Origin: Allobosea sp. WAO
Lineage (GTDB): Bacteria; Pseudomonadota; Alphaproteobacteria; Rhizobiales; Beijerinckiaceae
Direction: 5' to 3'
Assembly (NCBI RefSeq): GCF_001509835.1
Contig: NZ_JXTJ01000006.1
Location: 434,001 to 498,000 of the forward strand
DNA length: 64,000 bases
The translations under genes were made by a program, and so were the position numbers. Positions 27,395 to 36,398 of this stretch are shown piece by piece. Within the stretch, counting starts at the first letter, position 1. Each line of letters begins with the position of its first letter. The notes under the pieces are model-generated. The model searched no databases. It worked only from the letters and a program-made list of their open reading frames with translations, and was not told where the DNA came from.

Positions 27395-28336
27395 TCAACG
27401 TGCTGGCAGGAGATATCGCAGACCTTGCGTGAAGCCGCGTGGGGCGACGGTGAGATGGTCTTCGTCGTTGAGGACGACGGACTTCAAGCTCAGGTTAGGA
27501 TACTTCCGGTCCTTCAGCGCCTTCTCCAGCGCTTGGTTGTCGGCGACCATGTCGACGCTCTGGCTGTAGCGCCGGTCGCCTTTGCGCAGCGCCTCGTACT
27601 CGCCGACATAGAGGAAGACCTTGGCCGGCAGATCGCGGTTCTTGGCGGCGTAGCTCGCCTCCAGGCCCAAAGTGTGGCGCTTGTCGTACCAGAGCGACGG
27701 GCTGCCGAGGACGTAGCCGCTGAACAGGCCGGGCTCGGTAAAGAGGATTTGTGCGCCAAGCAGCGATCCGTAGGAGTGTCCGAGAAAGAGCGTCCGGGCC
27801 GGATCGGTGCGGTAGCGGTTGGCGATGAACGGCTTCACCTGATCGCGCAGATAGGTCTGGTAGGCCTGCCCCTGGCCATGGATCGCGCCTGAGGGTGCGG
27901 TACTCGGTCCGTTCGGCGTCGGGGTGTAGTCGCGCCGGCGGCTGACCGCGCCATCCTCGCCCTTGGCATAGGACAGGCCGACCAGGATGAACTCCTCGAT
28001 CCTGGAGCCGTCGAGATTCAGGCGGCGGTTGATCTGGCGGATGATCGGGAAGGCGTAGTCGGCATCGGTGACGTAGAGCACGGGATATTTCCGCTGCGGC
28101 TCCCTGGCATAGGACGGCGGCAGGGCGACGAAGACCTGATAGCCGCGGCGCGAGACCGGATCGGGCACGTCCCAGACCTCGCTGTCGGCGATCTCATAGG
28201 GGCGGCCTTCGCCGGGTTGTATCTTCGCAGCGGATTGGGGCTGGGCTTTTGCCGGAATGGCGGCAAGGCCGAAGCCGGCGCCAAGCGTGATGACAAGGGT
28301 ACTCAGGACGCGTCGCAGCACGTGAAGGCTCTCCAT
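27395..28336 (-). CDS. Exported alpha/beta hydrolase of the esterase (Fes/IroE) family
   Basis: A 313-residue protein started at MESLHVLRRVLSTLV. A signal peptide is evident (hydrophobic residues ~8-24, ending AIPAKA). The PF00756-type esterase domain shows the nucleophile elbow GHSYGSLLG and a late His in NDEDHLTV. KYPVLYVTDADYAFP is the strand before the lid. Relatives include siderophore esterases and S-formylglutathione hydrolase-like enzymes, but no iron-uptake genes lie nearby. Divergent from the aidB-like gene. Confidence 0.85.
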   Translation of the reverse strand: MESLHVLRRVLSTLVITLGAGFGLAAIPAKAQPQSAAKIQPGEGRPYEIADSEVWDVPDPVSRRGYQVFVALPPSYAREPQRKYPVLYVTDADYAFPIIRQINRRLNLDGSRIEEFILVGLSYAKGEDGAVSRRRDYTPTPNGPSTAPSGAIHGQGQAYQTYLRDQVKPFIANRYRTDPARTLFLGHSYGSLLGAQILFTEPGLFSGYVLGSPSLWYDKRHTLGLEASYAAKNRDLPAKVFLYVGEYEALRKGDRRYSQSVDMVADNQALEKALKDRKYPNLSLKSVVLNDEDHLTVAPRGFTQGLRYLLPAR

Positions 28337-28471
28337 AGGCTGCGCCAGTGGCGGCGCGCGGTGAAGTGCCGGGTGAACTCGGGCGGCAATCGGGCAGGTT
28401 CGCAATTCCAGGGCATCGGCATAGTCTGCTGGTTAATGACGGGGGCGGTTCGCGGATCGGAAGGGAAGCTC

Positions 28472-30115
28472 ATGGCCCAGGCATCGCACGCCCACCAGGT
28501 CACCAATCAGGTGCCGCCGCTGGCCGATTACGACGCCTATGCCGCCGATCCGGTGCTGAAGGCGGCGATCGCGGCCTTCGATGCCGGCTGGGCCGATGAG
28601 CGGCTGCACGAGGCCGGGCGGACGGTCGGCGCGGCCGAGACGATCGAGATGGCGCGGCTCGCCAACCGGCACGGACCGGAGCTGCGCAGCCATGACCGCT
28701 TCGGCAATCGCATCGACCAGATCGAGTTCCACCCGGCCTGGCACGCGCTGATGGCCCGCGCCATCGGCCAGGAGACGCATGCTCTCGCCTGGAACCGGCC
28801 GGGGCCGGGGGCGCAGGTGGCGCGGGCCGCCCTGCAATATCTCTGGTATGGCTGCGAGAGCGGCATCTGCTGCCCGATCTCGATGACCTATTCTGCCATC
28901 CCCGTGCTGAAGCAGGACCGGGCGCGCTGGGCGCAGTGGGGCGCGCTGATCTCCTCGAAGACCTACGACAAGACTCAGGGGCCGGCCGCCGGCAAGACAG
29001 GGGCGACCGTCGGCATGGCGATGACCGAGACGCAAGGCGGCTCGGACCTGCGCCAGACCCAGACCATCGCCTATGACAATCGCGACGGCACCTATTCGCT
29101 GCACGGCAGCAAATGGTTCTTCTCGGTGCCGCATTCCGACGTCTTCCTGACATTGGCGCGGAATGAAGAGGGCATCTCCTGCTTCGTCGTGCCGGGCTGG
29201 CGGCCGGATGGCGAGCGCAACGGCATCGCGATCCAGCGCCTGAAGGACAAATGCGGCAACCGCTCGAACGCCTCCTCCGAGGTCGAGTTCCGCGGCGCGA
29301 TCGGCCATATGCTCGGTGATCCCGGCCGGGGCCTGCGCACCGGCCTGTCGATGAACCACAATACCCGGCTCGACATCGCCGCGGCCTCGGCCGGGCTGAT
29401 GCGGCAGGCGGTGATGCTCGCCGGCCATCATGCCCAGCATCGCACCGCCTTCCAGCGCCTGCTGATCGACCAGCCGATCATGCAGAACGTCCTCGCCGAT
29501 CTCGCGATCGAGGCGGAGGCGGCCGCCTGGCTCGCCTTCCGGCTCTTCGCCGCGGTCGACCGGCAGGAGCAGTCGGAAAGCGAGAAGCTGCTGGCCCGGA
29601 TCGGTGCGCCGCTGGCGAAATACTGGGTGGCGAAGCGCACGCCGGCCGTCGTGGTCGAGGCGCTGGAATGCCATGGCGGCAACGGCTTCATCGAGGAGAA
29701 CCCGATGGCGCGGCATTATCGCGAGGCGCCGCTGAACTCGGTCTGGGAGGGCTCGGGCAACGTCATCTGCTTGGACGTGCTGCGTTCGCTCGAGCGCGAG
29801 CCGGGCTCGCTGCAGGCCTTGCGGGCGGAGCTGCACGCGGTCTCCGGCCAGGACCGGCGCTATGACGCGGCGCTGCAGACGCTCGACAACGATCTGCACG
29901 ACCTCATCCGCCATGAAGGCCAGGCGCGCCTGCTGACCGAGCGGCTGGCGCTGATGCTGCAGGGCGCGCTGCTGATCCGGCATGCGCCGCATGCGGTGGC
30001 GGACGCCTTCGTCGCGACGCGGCTCGGCGGGCACTGGTCCGGCCATTTCGGCGACCTGCCGCTGGCTGTCGATGCGGTGACGCTGGCGCGCCGGGCGGTG
30101 CCGGAGGTGGCTTAG
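28472..30115 (+). CDS. aidB: AidB-family acyl-CoA dehydrogenase
   Basis: A 547-residue flavoprotein, close in length to E. coli AidB (541). The N-terminus HQVTNQVPPLADYDAY and the segment HDRFGNRIDQIEFHPAWHALM are AidB hallmarks. The flavin-binding region MTETQGGSDLRQTQT and the dehydrogenase core ALECHGGNGFIEENP follow. AidB binds DNA and is part of the adaptive response to alkylation in E. coli; no ada or alkB is seen here, so a plain acyl-CoA dehydrogenase role is also possible. Confidence 0.85.
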   Translation: MAQASHAHQVTNQVPPLADYDAYAADPVLKAAIAAFDAGWADERLHEAGRTVGAAETIEMARLANRHGPELRSHDRFGNRIDQIEFHPAWHALMARAIGQETHALAWNRPGPGAQVARAALQYLWYGCESGICCPISMTYSAIPVLKQDRARWAQWGALISSKTYDKTQGPAAGKTGATVGMAMTETQGGSDLRQTQTIAYDNRDGTYSLHGSKWFFSVPHSDVFLTLARNEEGISCFVVPGWRPDGERNGIAIQRLKDKCGNRSNASSEVEFRGAIGHMLGDPGRGLRTGLSMNHNTRLDIAAASAGLMRQAVMLAGHHAQHRTAFQRLLIDQPIMQNVLADLAIEAEAAAWLAFRLFAAVDRQEQSESEKLLARIGAPLAKYWVAKRTPAVVVEALECHGGNGFIEENPMARHYREAPLNSVWEGSGNVICLDVLRSLEREPGSLQALRAELHAVSGQDRRYDAALQTLDNDLHDLIRHEGQARLLTERLALMLQGALLIRHAPHAVADAFVATRLGGHWSGHFGDLPLAVDAVTLARRAVPEVA

Positions 30116-30121
30116 CCTCAC

Positions 30122-30217
30122 CCGTCACGCTCGCCCTTGTGGCGAGCGTCCACGTCTTGAACACCGCCCTACCCGAAAGAAGACGTGGATGGTCGGGACA
30201 AGCCCGACCATGACGGG
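30122..30217. repeat. Composite palindromic repeat family B, copy 2
   Basis: Blocks GCTCGCCCTTGTGGCGAGC and GGTCGGGACAAGCCCGACC are linked by inverted CCACGTCTT / AAGACGTGG arms. It has the same parts as the 24434 copy in reverse orientation. It begins six bases after the dehydrogenase stop. Confidence 0.85.
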
Positions 30218-30319
30218 TATGTGCCATAAGCATTCTTGATCCTGGCATCCAAACTCCGGATTTCTGTCGCGCCGGCCATTCTGCGAGCCTGTTCCGTATG
30301 TCATGCGAGGCATTCGGAT

Positions 30320-31192
30320 ATGGACAGGCGGCAACTGACCGGCATTCTCCTGCTCGTGATCGCGCTCCAGATCCTGCCGGTCTCGGATACGCTCGCGAAA
30401 CATCTCTCCGCGTCTTTGCCGGTTCTGCAGGTGATCTGGGCGCGCTTCTTCTTCCACTGCCTGGCGACGGGTCTCTATAGCGCCTGGCGATATGGCCCGC
30501 GCTTGCTCCTGCCCACCGTCTCCTGGGCACTGACCGCCAGGAGCGCCGCGCTCTTCCTCGCGATCGCGCTGTTTTATTTCGCGATCCACCAGATGCCGCT
30601 GACCACGGCCCTGACCTTGTGGTTCGTCGCGCCATTCCTGCTGACGATACTCGCCATGGTCGTCTTCAAGGAAAAGGTCGCTCCGGCACAATGGCTGGCG
30701 ATCGCCGTCGGTTTCCTCGGCATCGTCCTGGCGATCAGGCCTAGCGCAGACAGCTGGCACTGGACTTATCTGGTCGGCCTTGCGGCCGGCGTGGGCTATG
30801 CCGTCTTCCTGCTGCTGACGCGGGTGATCGGGAGCCGGATACCGGCGATCGTCACGGTTTACCAGACCGGGCTCGTCGGCTGCGTCCTGTCGAGCATTGC
30901 GGTCATCCCGCTCTGGCAGTCGCCGAGCGCAACCCAGTGGCTGCAGCTGATGGCGACCGGCTGCGTCGCCGCCATCGCGCATTTCCTGATCGTCAAGGCG
31001 TTTGAGCGGGCAGAGGCGAGCGTACTCGCACCCTTCAACTATGCGGAGGTGATCACCGCGACCATTCTCGGTGTGCTCGTCTTCGGCGACGTACCGGACC
31101 GCTGGGCCTATGTCGGGCTCGCAATCATCATCCTGAGCGCGATCGCGGTGGTGCCGCGCGAGCCGCGGCGCAAGGTGGTGCCTCAGACGTGA
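30320..31192 (+). CDS. DMT/EamA family transporter
   Basis: A 290-residue membrane protein started at MDRRQLTGILLL (ATG 30320). Ten predicted helices form two EamA repeats. Motifs such as PVSDTLAKHLS in helix 1 and PFNYAEVITATILGVLVFGD in the second repeat are typical of RhaT/RarD-like permeases. It likely moves a metabolite across the inner membrane. It overlaps the convergent LysR gene by ten bases, so the two mRNAs have complementary 3' ends. Confidence 0.88.
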   Translation: MDRRQLTGILLLVIALQILPVSDTLAKHLSASLPVLQVIWARFFFHCLATGLYSAWRYGPRLLLPTVSWALTARSAALFLAIALFYFAIHQMPLTTALTLWFVAPFLLTILAMVVFKEKVAPAQWLAIAVGFLGIVLAIRPSADSWHWTYLVGLAAGVGYAVFLLLTRVIGSRIPAIVTVYQTGLVGCVLSSIAVIPLWQSPSATQWLQLMATGCVAAIAHFLIVKAFERAEASVLAPFNYAEVITATILGVLVFGDVPDRWAYVGLAIIILSAIAVVPREPRRKVVPQT

Positions 31193-32070
31193 TGGGCTTG
31201 CGGCTCGTATCGGAGGGGTGCAGGCGAGAGGCCGACCCGGATCTCGTCGGCTAGCGCATCGAGGACCGGTGAAGCGCTGTTTCGGTTGAGCTTGAGGCAG
31301 AGATGGACGGACGCGAGCCGGGGCAGGCCTTCCGCCTGATCCAGAATCCGTACTCCGGCCGGGACGAGGCTGCGCTCGACGGCGCTGATGCCCATGCCGG
31401 AGCGGACCGCGACATGAATCGCCCCGATATTGTCGCTGCTGAAGCCGACACGCCAGTCGCGCCCGGCAGCATCAAGAGCGTCCATCATCGTCGTCCGGCA
31501 GACGCAACCTTCGGGAAACACGGCCAGAGGGAGGGGACGGCTCTTTGCCTGTGATGGAGTCGCAGCGATCCAGACCAGTTCCTCCGTCCGGATCAGTTCC
31601 TCCTCCGTGACCATGCCGCGGCAGGCGACGAGCGCGAGATCAATCAGCCCGTCCTTCAGCCTGCGCTCGATGGCAACGCCGTTGTCGCAGACGATGTCGA
31701 CCTGAATCTCGGCATGGGCCTGAGCAAAGCGGCGCAGGATCTCGGGCAGCAGGATGTTGGCATAGTCGTCGGAGGTGCCGATGCGGACTACTCCTGCCAA
31801 ACCGGCCTGGCCGATGCGGCTCATGGCCTCGTCGCTGAGCGAGAGGATGCGCCTGGCGTAGTGGAGAAGGACCTCGCCTTCCCGCGTGAGCTGAACCTGA
31901 CGCCTGGTCCGATCGAAGACCTCCTTGCCGAGCGCCTCCTCCAGCCGCCTGATCTGCATGCTGATGGCCGGCTGGGTCCGGTGCAGCCGGTCGCCGGTGC
32001 GGGTGAAGCTCTGCGTTTCGACGATCGTGACGAAAGTCTTGAGCAGTTCGGTATCGATGGGCGGCCGCAT
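31183..32070 (-). CDS. LysR family transcriptional regulator
   Basis: A 295-residue LysR regulator. The HTH at residues 5-62 includes QSFTRTGDRLHRTQPAISMQIRRLE. The effector domain starts VVRIGTSDDYANILLPEIL, of the type found in regulators acting near transporters or antibiotic genes. The convergent overlap with the EamA transporter is unusual for a LysR target pair, so its target is unknown. Confidence 0.9.
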   Translation of the reverse strand: MRPPIDTELLKTFVTIVETQSFTRTGDRLHRTQPAISMQIRRLEEALGKEVFDRTRRQVQLTREGEVLLHYARRILSLSDEAMSRIGQAGLAGVVRIGTSDDYANILLPEILRRFAQAHAEIQVDIVCDNGVAIERRLKDGLIDLALVACRGMVTEEELIRTEELVWIAATPSQAKSRPLPLAVFPEGCVCRTTMMDALDAAGRDWRVGFSSDNIGAIHVAVRSGMGISAVERSLVPAGVRILDQAEGLPRLASVHLCLKLNRNSASPVLDALADEIRVGLSPAPLRYEPQAHHV

Positions 32071-32140
32071 CCTGGCGCTCCGGCATCAGCTCGGGCGAAG
32101 CTACAGGATGACGAGAGAATGGGCTATCGGCTGGCACTTG

Positions 32141-32176
32141 TCGTCATGGTCGGGACAAGCCCGACCATGATGATGA
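32141..32176. repeat. Repeat family B, half element
   Basis: GTCATGGTCGGGACAAGC with CCGACCATGATGA is the palindromic block shared with the 24434 and 30122 elements, without the second block. Confidence 0.75.
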
Positions 32177-32182
32177 CTGCGT

Positions 32183-32623
32183 TCAACCCGCTTCCGGCGC
32201 GAAATTCATCGCGACGCCGTTGATGCAGTAGCGCAATCCGGTCGGCGGCGGGCCGTCGGGAAAGACATGGCCAAGATGGCCGCCGCAATTGGCGCAGTGC
32301 ACCTCGACCCGGTGCATGCCGAAGCTGTAGTCCTCGCTCTCCTCGACCGCGCCCTGGAGCGGCTGGTCGAAGCTCGGCCAACCGGTTCCGCTCTCGAACT
32401 TCTTGCCGGCCTTGAACAGCGGCTGGTCGCAGCCGGCGCAGGAGAAGGTGCCGGCGCGCTTCTCGAAGTTCAGGGCGCAGGAGCCAGCACGCTCGGTGCC
32501 GTGGCCACGCAGCACGTAATACTGCTCGGGCGTCAGCTTCTCGCGCCATTCTGCATCGCTGAGCTGGAAGGGGAATTCGCGCTCAGGCTTTCCCGTCTTG
32601 GCGAACATGTCCATCAGGCCCAT
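32183..32623 (-). CDS. msrB: Peptide-methionine (R)-S-oxide reductase
   Basis: A 146-residue MsrB started at MGLMDMFAKTG, with AAAGGAG upstream. Two CxxC zinc pairs are visible (FSCAGC and VHCANC). The catalytic Cys is in RYCINGVAMNF, preceded by GHVFPDGPPPTG. It reduces the R-epimer of methionine sulfoxide in proteins with thioredoxin. It is divergent from btaA. Confidence 0.95.
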   Translation of the reverse strand: MGLMDMFAKTGKPEREFPFQLSDAEWREKLTPEQYYVLRGHGTERAGSCALNFEKRAGTFSCAGCDQPLFKAGKKFESGTGWPSFDQPLQGAVEESEDYSFGMHRVEVHCANCGGHLGHVFPDGPPPTGLRYCINGVAMNFAPEAG

Positions 32624-32763
32624 GCGAGGCTCCTTTCCGCGCTGTCTCATCGGGAGTGTGGCGCGGGATATGGGGATTTGTCTTCCTGATTTCACGGGGC
32701 CGGCGCGTCGCCCGCTTCACGTTCTCGTTCGGCGGCGAGCAGGCTCTTCTCCAGCGCTGTCCC

Positions 32764-32781
32764 GCGTCACCCAACCGTCAC
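32764..32781 (+). promoter_or_regulatory. Candidate Pho box upstream of btaA
   Basis: GCGTCAC-N4-CCGTCAC is a 7-4-7 direct repeat with 11-bp period, matching the PhoB consensus CTGTCAY-N4-CTGTCAY at 5 and 6 of 7 positions. A possible -10 (TCTAGT) begins about eight bases downstream and the btaA start is 50 bases downstream. btaAB is PhoB-controlled in Sinorhizobium, which supports the reading. Confidence 0.5.
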
Positions 32782-32830
32782 GCGACTCCTCTAGTCGGCT
32801 CGCCATCGCAACGGTGACATCGAGGCAGGC

Positions 32831-34084
32831 GTGACGCAGACGGTCAGGGCGGTCAAGCGCAACACCAGCCTCGGGCTCAACAATGCGGTCCATCGCAGCA
32901 AGGCGCTGTCGCGCGCCGGGCTCCTGGAGCGGATGTTCACGCTCGCCTTCTCCGGTCTGGTCTATCCGCAGATCTGGGAGGACCCGGTCGTCGACATGGA
33001 GGCGCTGGCGCTGCAGCCGGGCGACCATCTCGTCGCGATCGCGTCGGGCTCCTGCAACATCCTGTCCTATCTCACCGCCGACCCCGCCAGGATCAGCGCC
33101 GTCGATCTCAACGGCGCCCATATCGCGCTCGGCCATCTCAAGCTCGCGGCGCTGGCCGAGATCGAGGACCAGCCGACCTTCCGGCGCTTCTTCGGCGAGG
33201 CGCAGTCCAAGGCGAATGTCGCGCTCTATGACCGCGCGATCGCGCCGCGGCTCGATGCGGTCAGCCGCGGCTATTGGGAAGGGCGGAGCCTGATCGGGCG
33301 GCGGCGGATCGAGGCATTCGCCCGCAATTTCTATCGCCACGGCCTGCTCGGCCGCTTCATCGGCGCCGGTCATTTCCTGGGGCGGCGGCTCGGCTGCGAC
33401 CCGCGCATCATGCTGCAGGCCAAGTCGATGGAGGAACAGCGGGCCCTGTTCGATGCCCATCTCGCTCCTGTCTTCGAGAAGAAGCTGGTGCGCTGGCTGG
33501 TGCGGCAGCCAGCCTCGCTCTACGGGCTCGGCATCCCGCCGGCGCAATACGAGGCGCTGGCGGCCGATGGCGATGCCGGCATCCTCAGTGTGCTGCGCCA
33601 CCGGCTGGAGCGGCTCGCCTGCGGCTTCGACCTGAAATCCAATTACTTCGCCTGGCAGGCTTTCGGTCGCGGCTACGGGCTGGGGCCGGACGCCTCGGTG
33701 CCGCCCTATCTCGAGCCGCGCCATTTCGAGACGGTGCGGGCGCGTGCCGGCCGGGTCGGCTACCATCAGGGCTCGGTCACGGCCTATCTCGCGCAGCAGC
33801 CGGCGGCGAGCTGCCATGGCTATGTCCTGCTCGATGCGCAGGACTGGATGAACGATGCCGAGCTGACGGCGCTGTGGACCCAGATCACGCGGACGGCCGC
33901 GCCGGGAGCGCGGGTGATCTTCCGTACCGCCGCCGACGAGCGCCTGCTGCCGGGGCGGGTGCCGGAGGCGATCCTGTCGCAATGGCAGTATCACGAGGCG
34001 CGCAGCCGCGAACTCGGGGCGCGCGACCGCTCCTCGATCTATGGCGCCTTCCATCTCTACACGCGAAGCGGGGCGCAGGCGTGA
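32831..34084 (+). CDS. btaA: S-adenosylmethionine:diacylglycerol 3-amino-3-carboxypropyl transferase (DUF3419)
   Basis: A 417-residue DUF3419 protein that transfers the aminocarboxypropyl group of SAM to diacylglycerol, the first step of the betaine lipid DGTS. The SAM-binding strand and loop are seen in VAIASGSCNILSYL (Gly-rich, residues ~65-78) and ISAVDLNGAHIALG. FTLAFSGLVYPQIWEDPVVDMEAL (with L/F variation) is the family opening. GTG start with GAGGCAGG upstream. Its stop overlaps btaB by four bases. Such lipids replace phospholipids under phosphate limitation. Confidence 0.9.
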   Translation: MTQTVRAVKRNTSLGLNNAVHRSKALSRAGLLERMFTLAFSGLVYPQIWEDPVVDMEALALQPGDHLVAIASGSCNILSYLTADPARISAVDLNGAHIALGHLKLAALAEIEDQPTFRRFFGEAQSKANVALYDRAIAPRLDAVSRGYWEGRSLIGRRRIEAFARNFYRHGLLGRFIGAGHFLGRRLGCDPRIMLQAKSMEEQRALFDAHLAPVFEKKLVRWLVRQPASLYGLGIPPAQYEALAADGDAGILSVLRHRLERLACGFDLKSNYFAWQAFGRGYGLGPDASVPPYLEPRHFETVRARAGRVGYHQGSVTAYLAQQPAASCHGYVLLDAQDWMNDAELTALWTQITRTAAPGARVIFRTAADERLLPGRVPEAILSQWQYHEARSRELGARDRSSIYGAFHLYTRSGAQA

Positions 34085-34746
34085 GCGCGGCCCGGCAGAG
34101 CGAGGATGCAGCCGGGTTGATGGACCGGATGTATCGTTTCCAGCGGCACATCTACGACGCGACCCGGAAATTCTACCTGCTCGGCCGCGACGGGCTGGTC
34201 GACGGCCTCCAGCCCCCGATGGACGGCAGCGTGCTCGAGATCGGCTGTGGTACTGGCCGCAACCTGATCAGGATCGCCCACGCCTATCCCCATGCGCGCT
34301 GCTACGGGCTCGACGTCTCCGAGGAGATGCTCGCGACGGCGCGCCAGCAGGTGGCGAAGGCCGGGCTTTCCGGCCGCATCACCCTGAGGCAGGCCGATGC
34401 GACGCGTTTCGAGCCGGAAGCGCTGTTCGGCCGGGCCGATTTCGACAGGGTCGTGATCTCCTATGCCCTGTCGATGATCCCGCCCTGGCGCGCGGTGCTG
34501 GCGCAGGCGTTGTCGACGCTGGCGCCGGGCGGCTCGCTCCATATCGTCGACTTCGGCGATCAGGCGCATCTGCCGGGCCCGTTCAAGGTGGTGCTGAACC
34601 GCTGGCTGGCGCTGTTCCATGTCACGCCCCGACCGGAGCTCGGCGCCGAGCTCGAGCGGCTCTGCACCGAGAATGCGGCGAGCGGCGGCACGCGGCGGCT
34701 CTATGGCGGCTATGCCGTGCAAGGGCTCGCGACTCGGCGCGGCTGA
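34081..34746 (+). CDS. btaB: Diacylglyceryl-homoserine N-methyltransferase
   Basis: A 221-residue class I SAM methyltransferase that methylates the homoserine amine three times to give DGTS. The GTG at 34081 overlaps the btaA stop (GTGA). The opening RMYRFQRHIYDATRKFYLLGRD matches BtaB, and SAM motif I is EIGCGTGRN with LDVSEEML after it. DRVVISYALSMIPPW is motif II. The pairing with btaA fixes the function more firmly than sequence alone. Confidence 0.9.
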   Translation: MSAARQSEDAAGLMDRMYRFQRHIYDATRKFYLLGRDGLVDGLQPPMDGSVLEIGCGTGRNLIRIAHAYPHARCYGLDVSEEMLATARQQVAKAGLSGRITLRQADATRFEPEALFGRADFDRVVISYALSMIPPWRAVLAQALSTLAPGGSLHIVDFGDQAHLPGPFKVVLNRWLALFHVTPRPELGAELERLCTENAASGGTRRLYGGYAVQGLATRRG

Positions 34747-34788
34747 GCCATCTGGACGGCGCCGCCTTTGGCCTGATACGCCATCCGG

Positions 34789-35589
34789 ATGAGCGAAACG
34801 CAGGATCAGGCTGGGCCGTCGGAGCGTTTCGAGCGCACCTGCGATCGTCTGCGCCAGCTCTATCACGGCCGCACCCCGGCGGCGTTGCGCTTCCAGTTCG
34901 CGACGCTGATCGTCGATCTCCTGATCATCGGCTTCTTCATCGCGACGCCGCTGCTGCGCGATCGGCCGGCCTTTCTCTGGCTCGACTACGCCGTAGCCAC
35001 CATCGTGCTGATCGAGATCGTGGCGCGGATGCTGGCCTCCTCCAACGTGCCGAGGCTGTTGCGCCAGCCGAGCATGCTGCTCGACCTGTTCATCCTGGCG
35101 ACGCTGCTGGCTCCGCAATGGCTGGAGAATTTCGGCTTCCTGCGCATCCTGCGGCTCTGGTCGCTGTCGCAGCGCAACCTGCTCTGGGGGCAGTTGCGCG
35201 AGACGCGCTATCGCGAATGGGAGGATGTCGCGCGGGCGCTGATCAACCTCATCACCTTCCTCTTCGTGGTCACCGGCTTCGTCTACACCTTCTTCTTCAT
35301 GGGCCGGCCGGGCATCGATGGTTATGTCGAGGCGCTCTATTTCACGGTCGCGACGGTGACGACGACCGGCTTCGGCGACATCACGCTGCCCGGTATCGGC
35401 GGCAAGCTGACCTCGATCGTGGTGATGATCGTCGGCATCTCGCTGTTCGTCCGGCTGGCGCAGGCGGTGTTCCGGCCGCAGAAGGTGACCTTTCCGTGCC
35501 CGCAATGCGCGCTCCAGCGTCACGAGCCCGACGCCGTCCACTGCAAGGCCTGCGGCCATATCCTGAAGATCCCGGATCACGACGACTGA
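34789..35589 (+). CDS. Ion channel (K+ channel family) with C-terminal zinc ribbon
   Basis: A 266-residue membrane protein. Helices at ~40-60, 66-85, 98-118 and 150-172 precede a pore region with selectivity filter TTGFGD at 192-197 and a final helix ~208-225. A voltage-sensor-like segment FLRILRLWSLSQRNLL has few charges. After the pore comes a four-Cys ribbon, C237xxC240 and C252xxC255, in place of an RCK domain. The gate signal is unknown. It begins 42 bases after btaB on the same strand, possibly as an operon extension. Confidence 0.82.
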   Translation: MSETQDQAGPSERFERTCDRLRQLYHGRTPAALRFQFATLIVDLLIIGFFIATPLLRDRPAFLWLDYAVATIVLIEIVARMLASSNVPRLLRQPSMLLDLFILATLLAPQWLENFGFLRILRLWSLSQRNLLWGQLRETRYREWEDVARALINLITFLFVVTGFVYTFFFMGRPGIDGYVEALYFTVATVTTTGFGDITLPGIGGKLTSIVVMIVGISLFVRLAQAVFRPQKVTFPCPQCALQRHEPDAVHCKACGHILKIPDHDD

Positions 35590-35652
35590 GGCGCCCACGG
35601 ATGCTGTTCGCGGTATTGGCGTGGCTGGGCCGCGGCTTTCCCTTCGGCTGCC

Positions 35653-36318
35653 TTACCGGGGCGCGAACGTCGACGTCAGCAATTCGCTCAGTCCCGACCA
35701 GAGGATCTGGACGCCGAGGCAGAACAGGATGAAGGCGGAGAGCCGGACGGCGATTTCCGTGCCGCCTTTCCCGAGCAGCTTCTGCACGCGCACCGCATAG
35801 GCGAAACAGAACCAGATGCTGAGCGCGATTACGAAAATCGCCAGCAGGCTCGCCAGCACGAAGATGAGCTCGCCGGAGGAACCTGTGAACGTCGCGCGCG
35901 ACAGCCCGATGCTGATCGTGACGGCGATGGTGCCGGGGCCCGTCGTCAGCGGCAGGGTCAGCGGGTAGAAGGCCTGGGATATCAGGTCCGTGCGGGCGAC
36001 CTCGCCGGCGGACGTCTCGATATCCTTCTGGCTGCCTTCATTGAGCAGCTTCCAGCCGGATACGGCGACGATCAAACCGCCGGCCACGCGCAGGATGGGG
36101 ATCGAGATCCCATAGAACTGGAGGACGAGCGAGCCGAGAAGGAACGAGCCCATCAGGACGAAGAGCGAGTTCACGGCGATGCGACGTGCGAGAACGCGCC
36201 GGGTTTCCGCGGTTGCGCCGCGCGTCAGCCCGAGGAAGACGAGGGCCGAGCCCGGTGGATTGACCACGGGAAAAATGGCCGCGAGCACGATCAGGAATGT
36301 GTTGACCGCAGCCGGCAT
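35653..36318 (-). CDS. MarC family membrane protein
   Basis: A 221-residue integral membrane protein started at MPAAVNTFLIVLAAIFPVVNPPGSA (ATG 36316-36318; the frame stays open upstream). Six helices, the family motifs FPVVNPPGS and FYPLTLPLTTGPGTIAV are present. MarC proteins were named from the E. coli mar locus, but a role in antibiotic resistance has not held up; transport function is unknown. Confidence 0.9.
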   Translation of the reverse strand: MPAAVNTFLIVLAAIFPVVNPPGSALVFLGLTRGATAETRRVLARRIAVNSLFVLMGSFLLGSLVLQFYGISIPILRVAGGLIVAVSGWKLLNEGSQKDIETSAGEVARTDLISQAFYPLTLPLTTGPGTIAVTISIGLSRATFTGSSGELIFVLASLLAIFVIALSIWFCFAYAVRVQKLLGKGGTEIAVRLSAFILFCLGVQILWSGLSELLTSTFAPR

Positions 36319-36398
36319 GCAAACCTGCCCAGGATCGACAATCCCGGGACTATGGCACGATCGGAGCGCTGTGCCGAATGCGTGGCCGCGTCGTTGGC

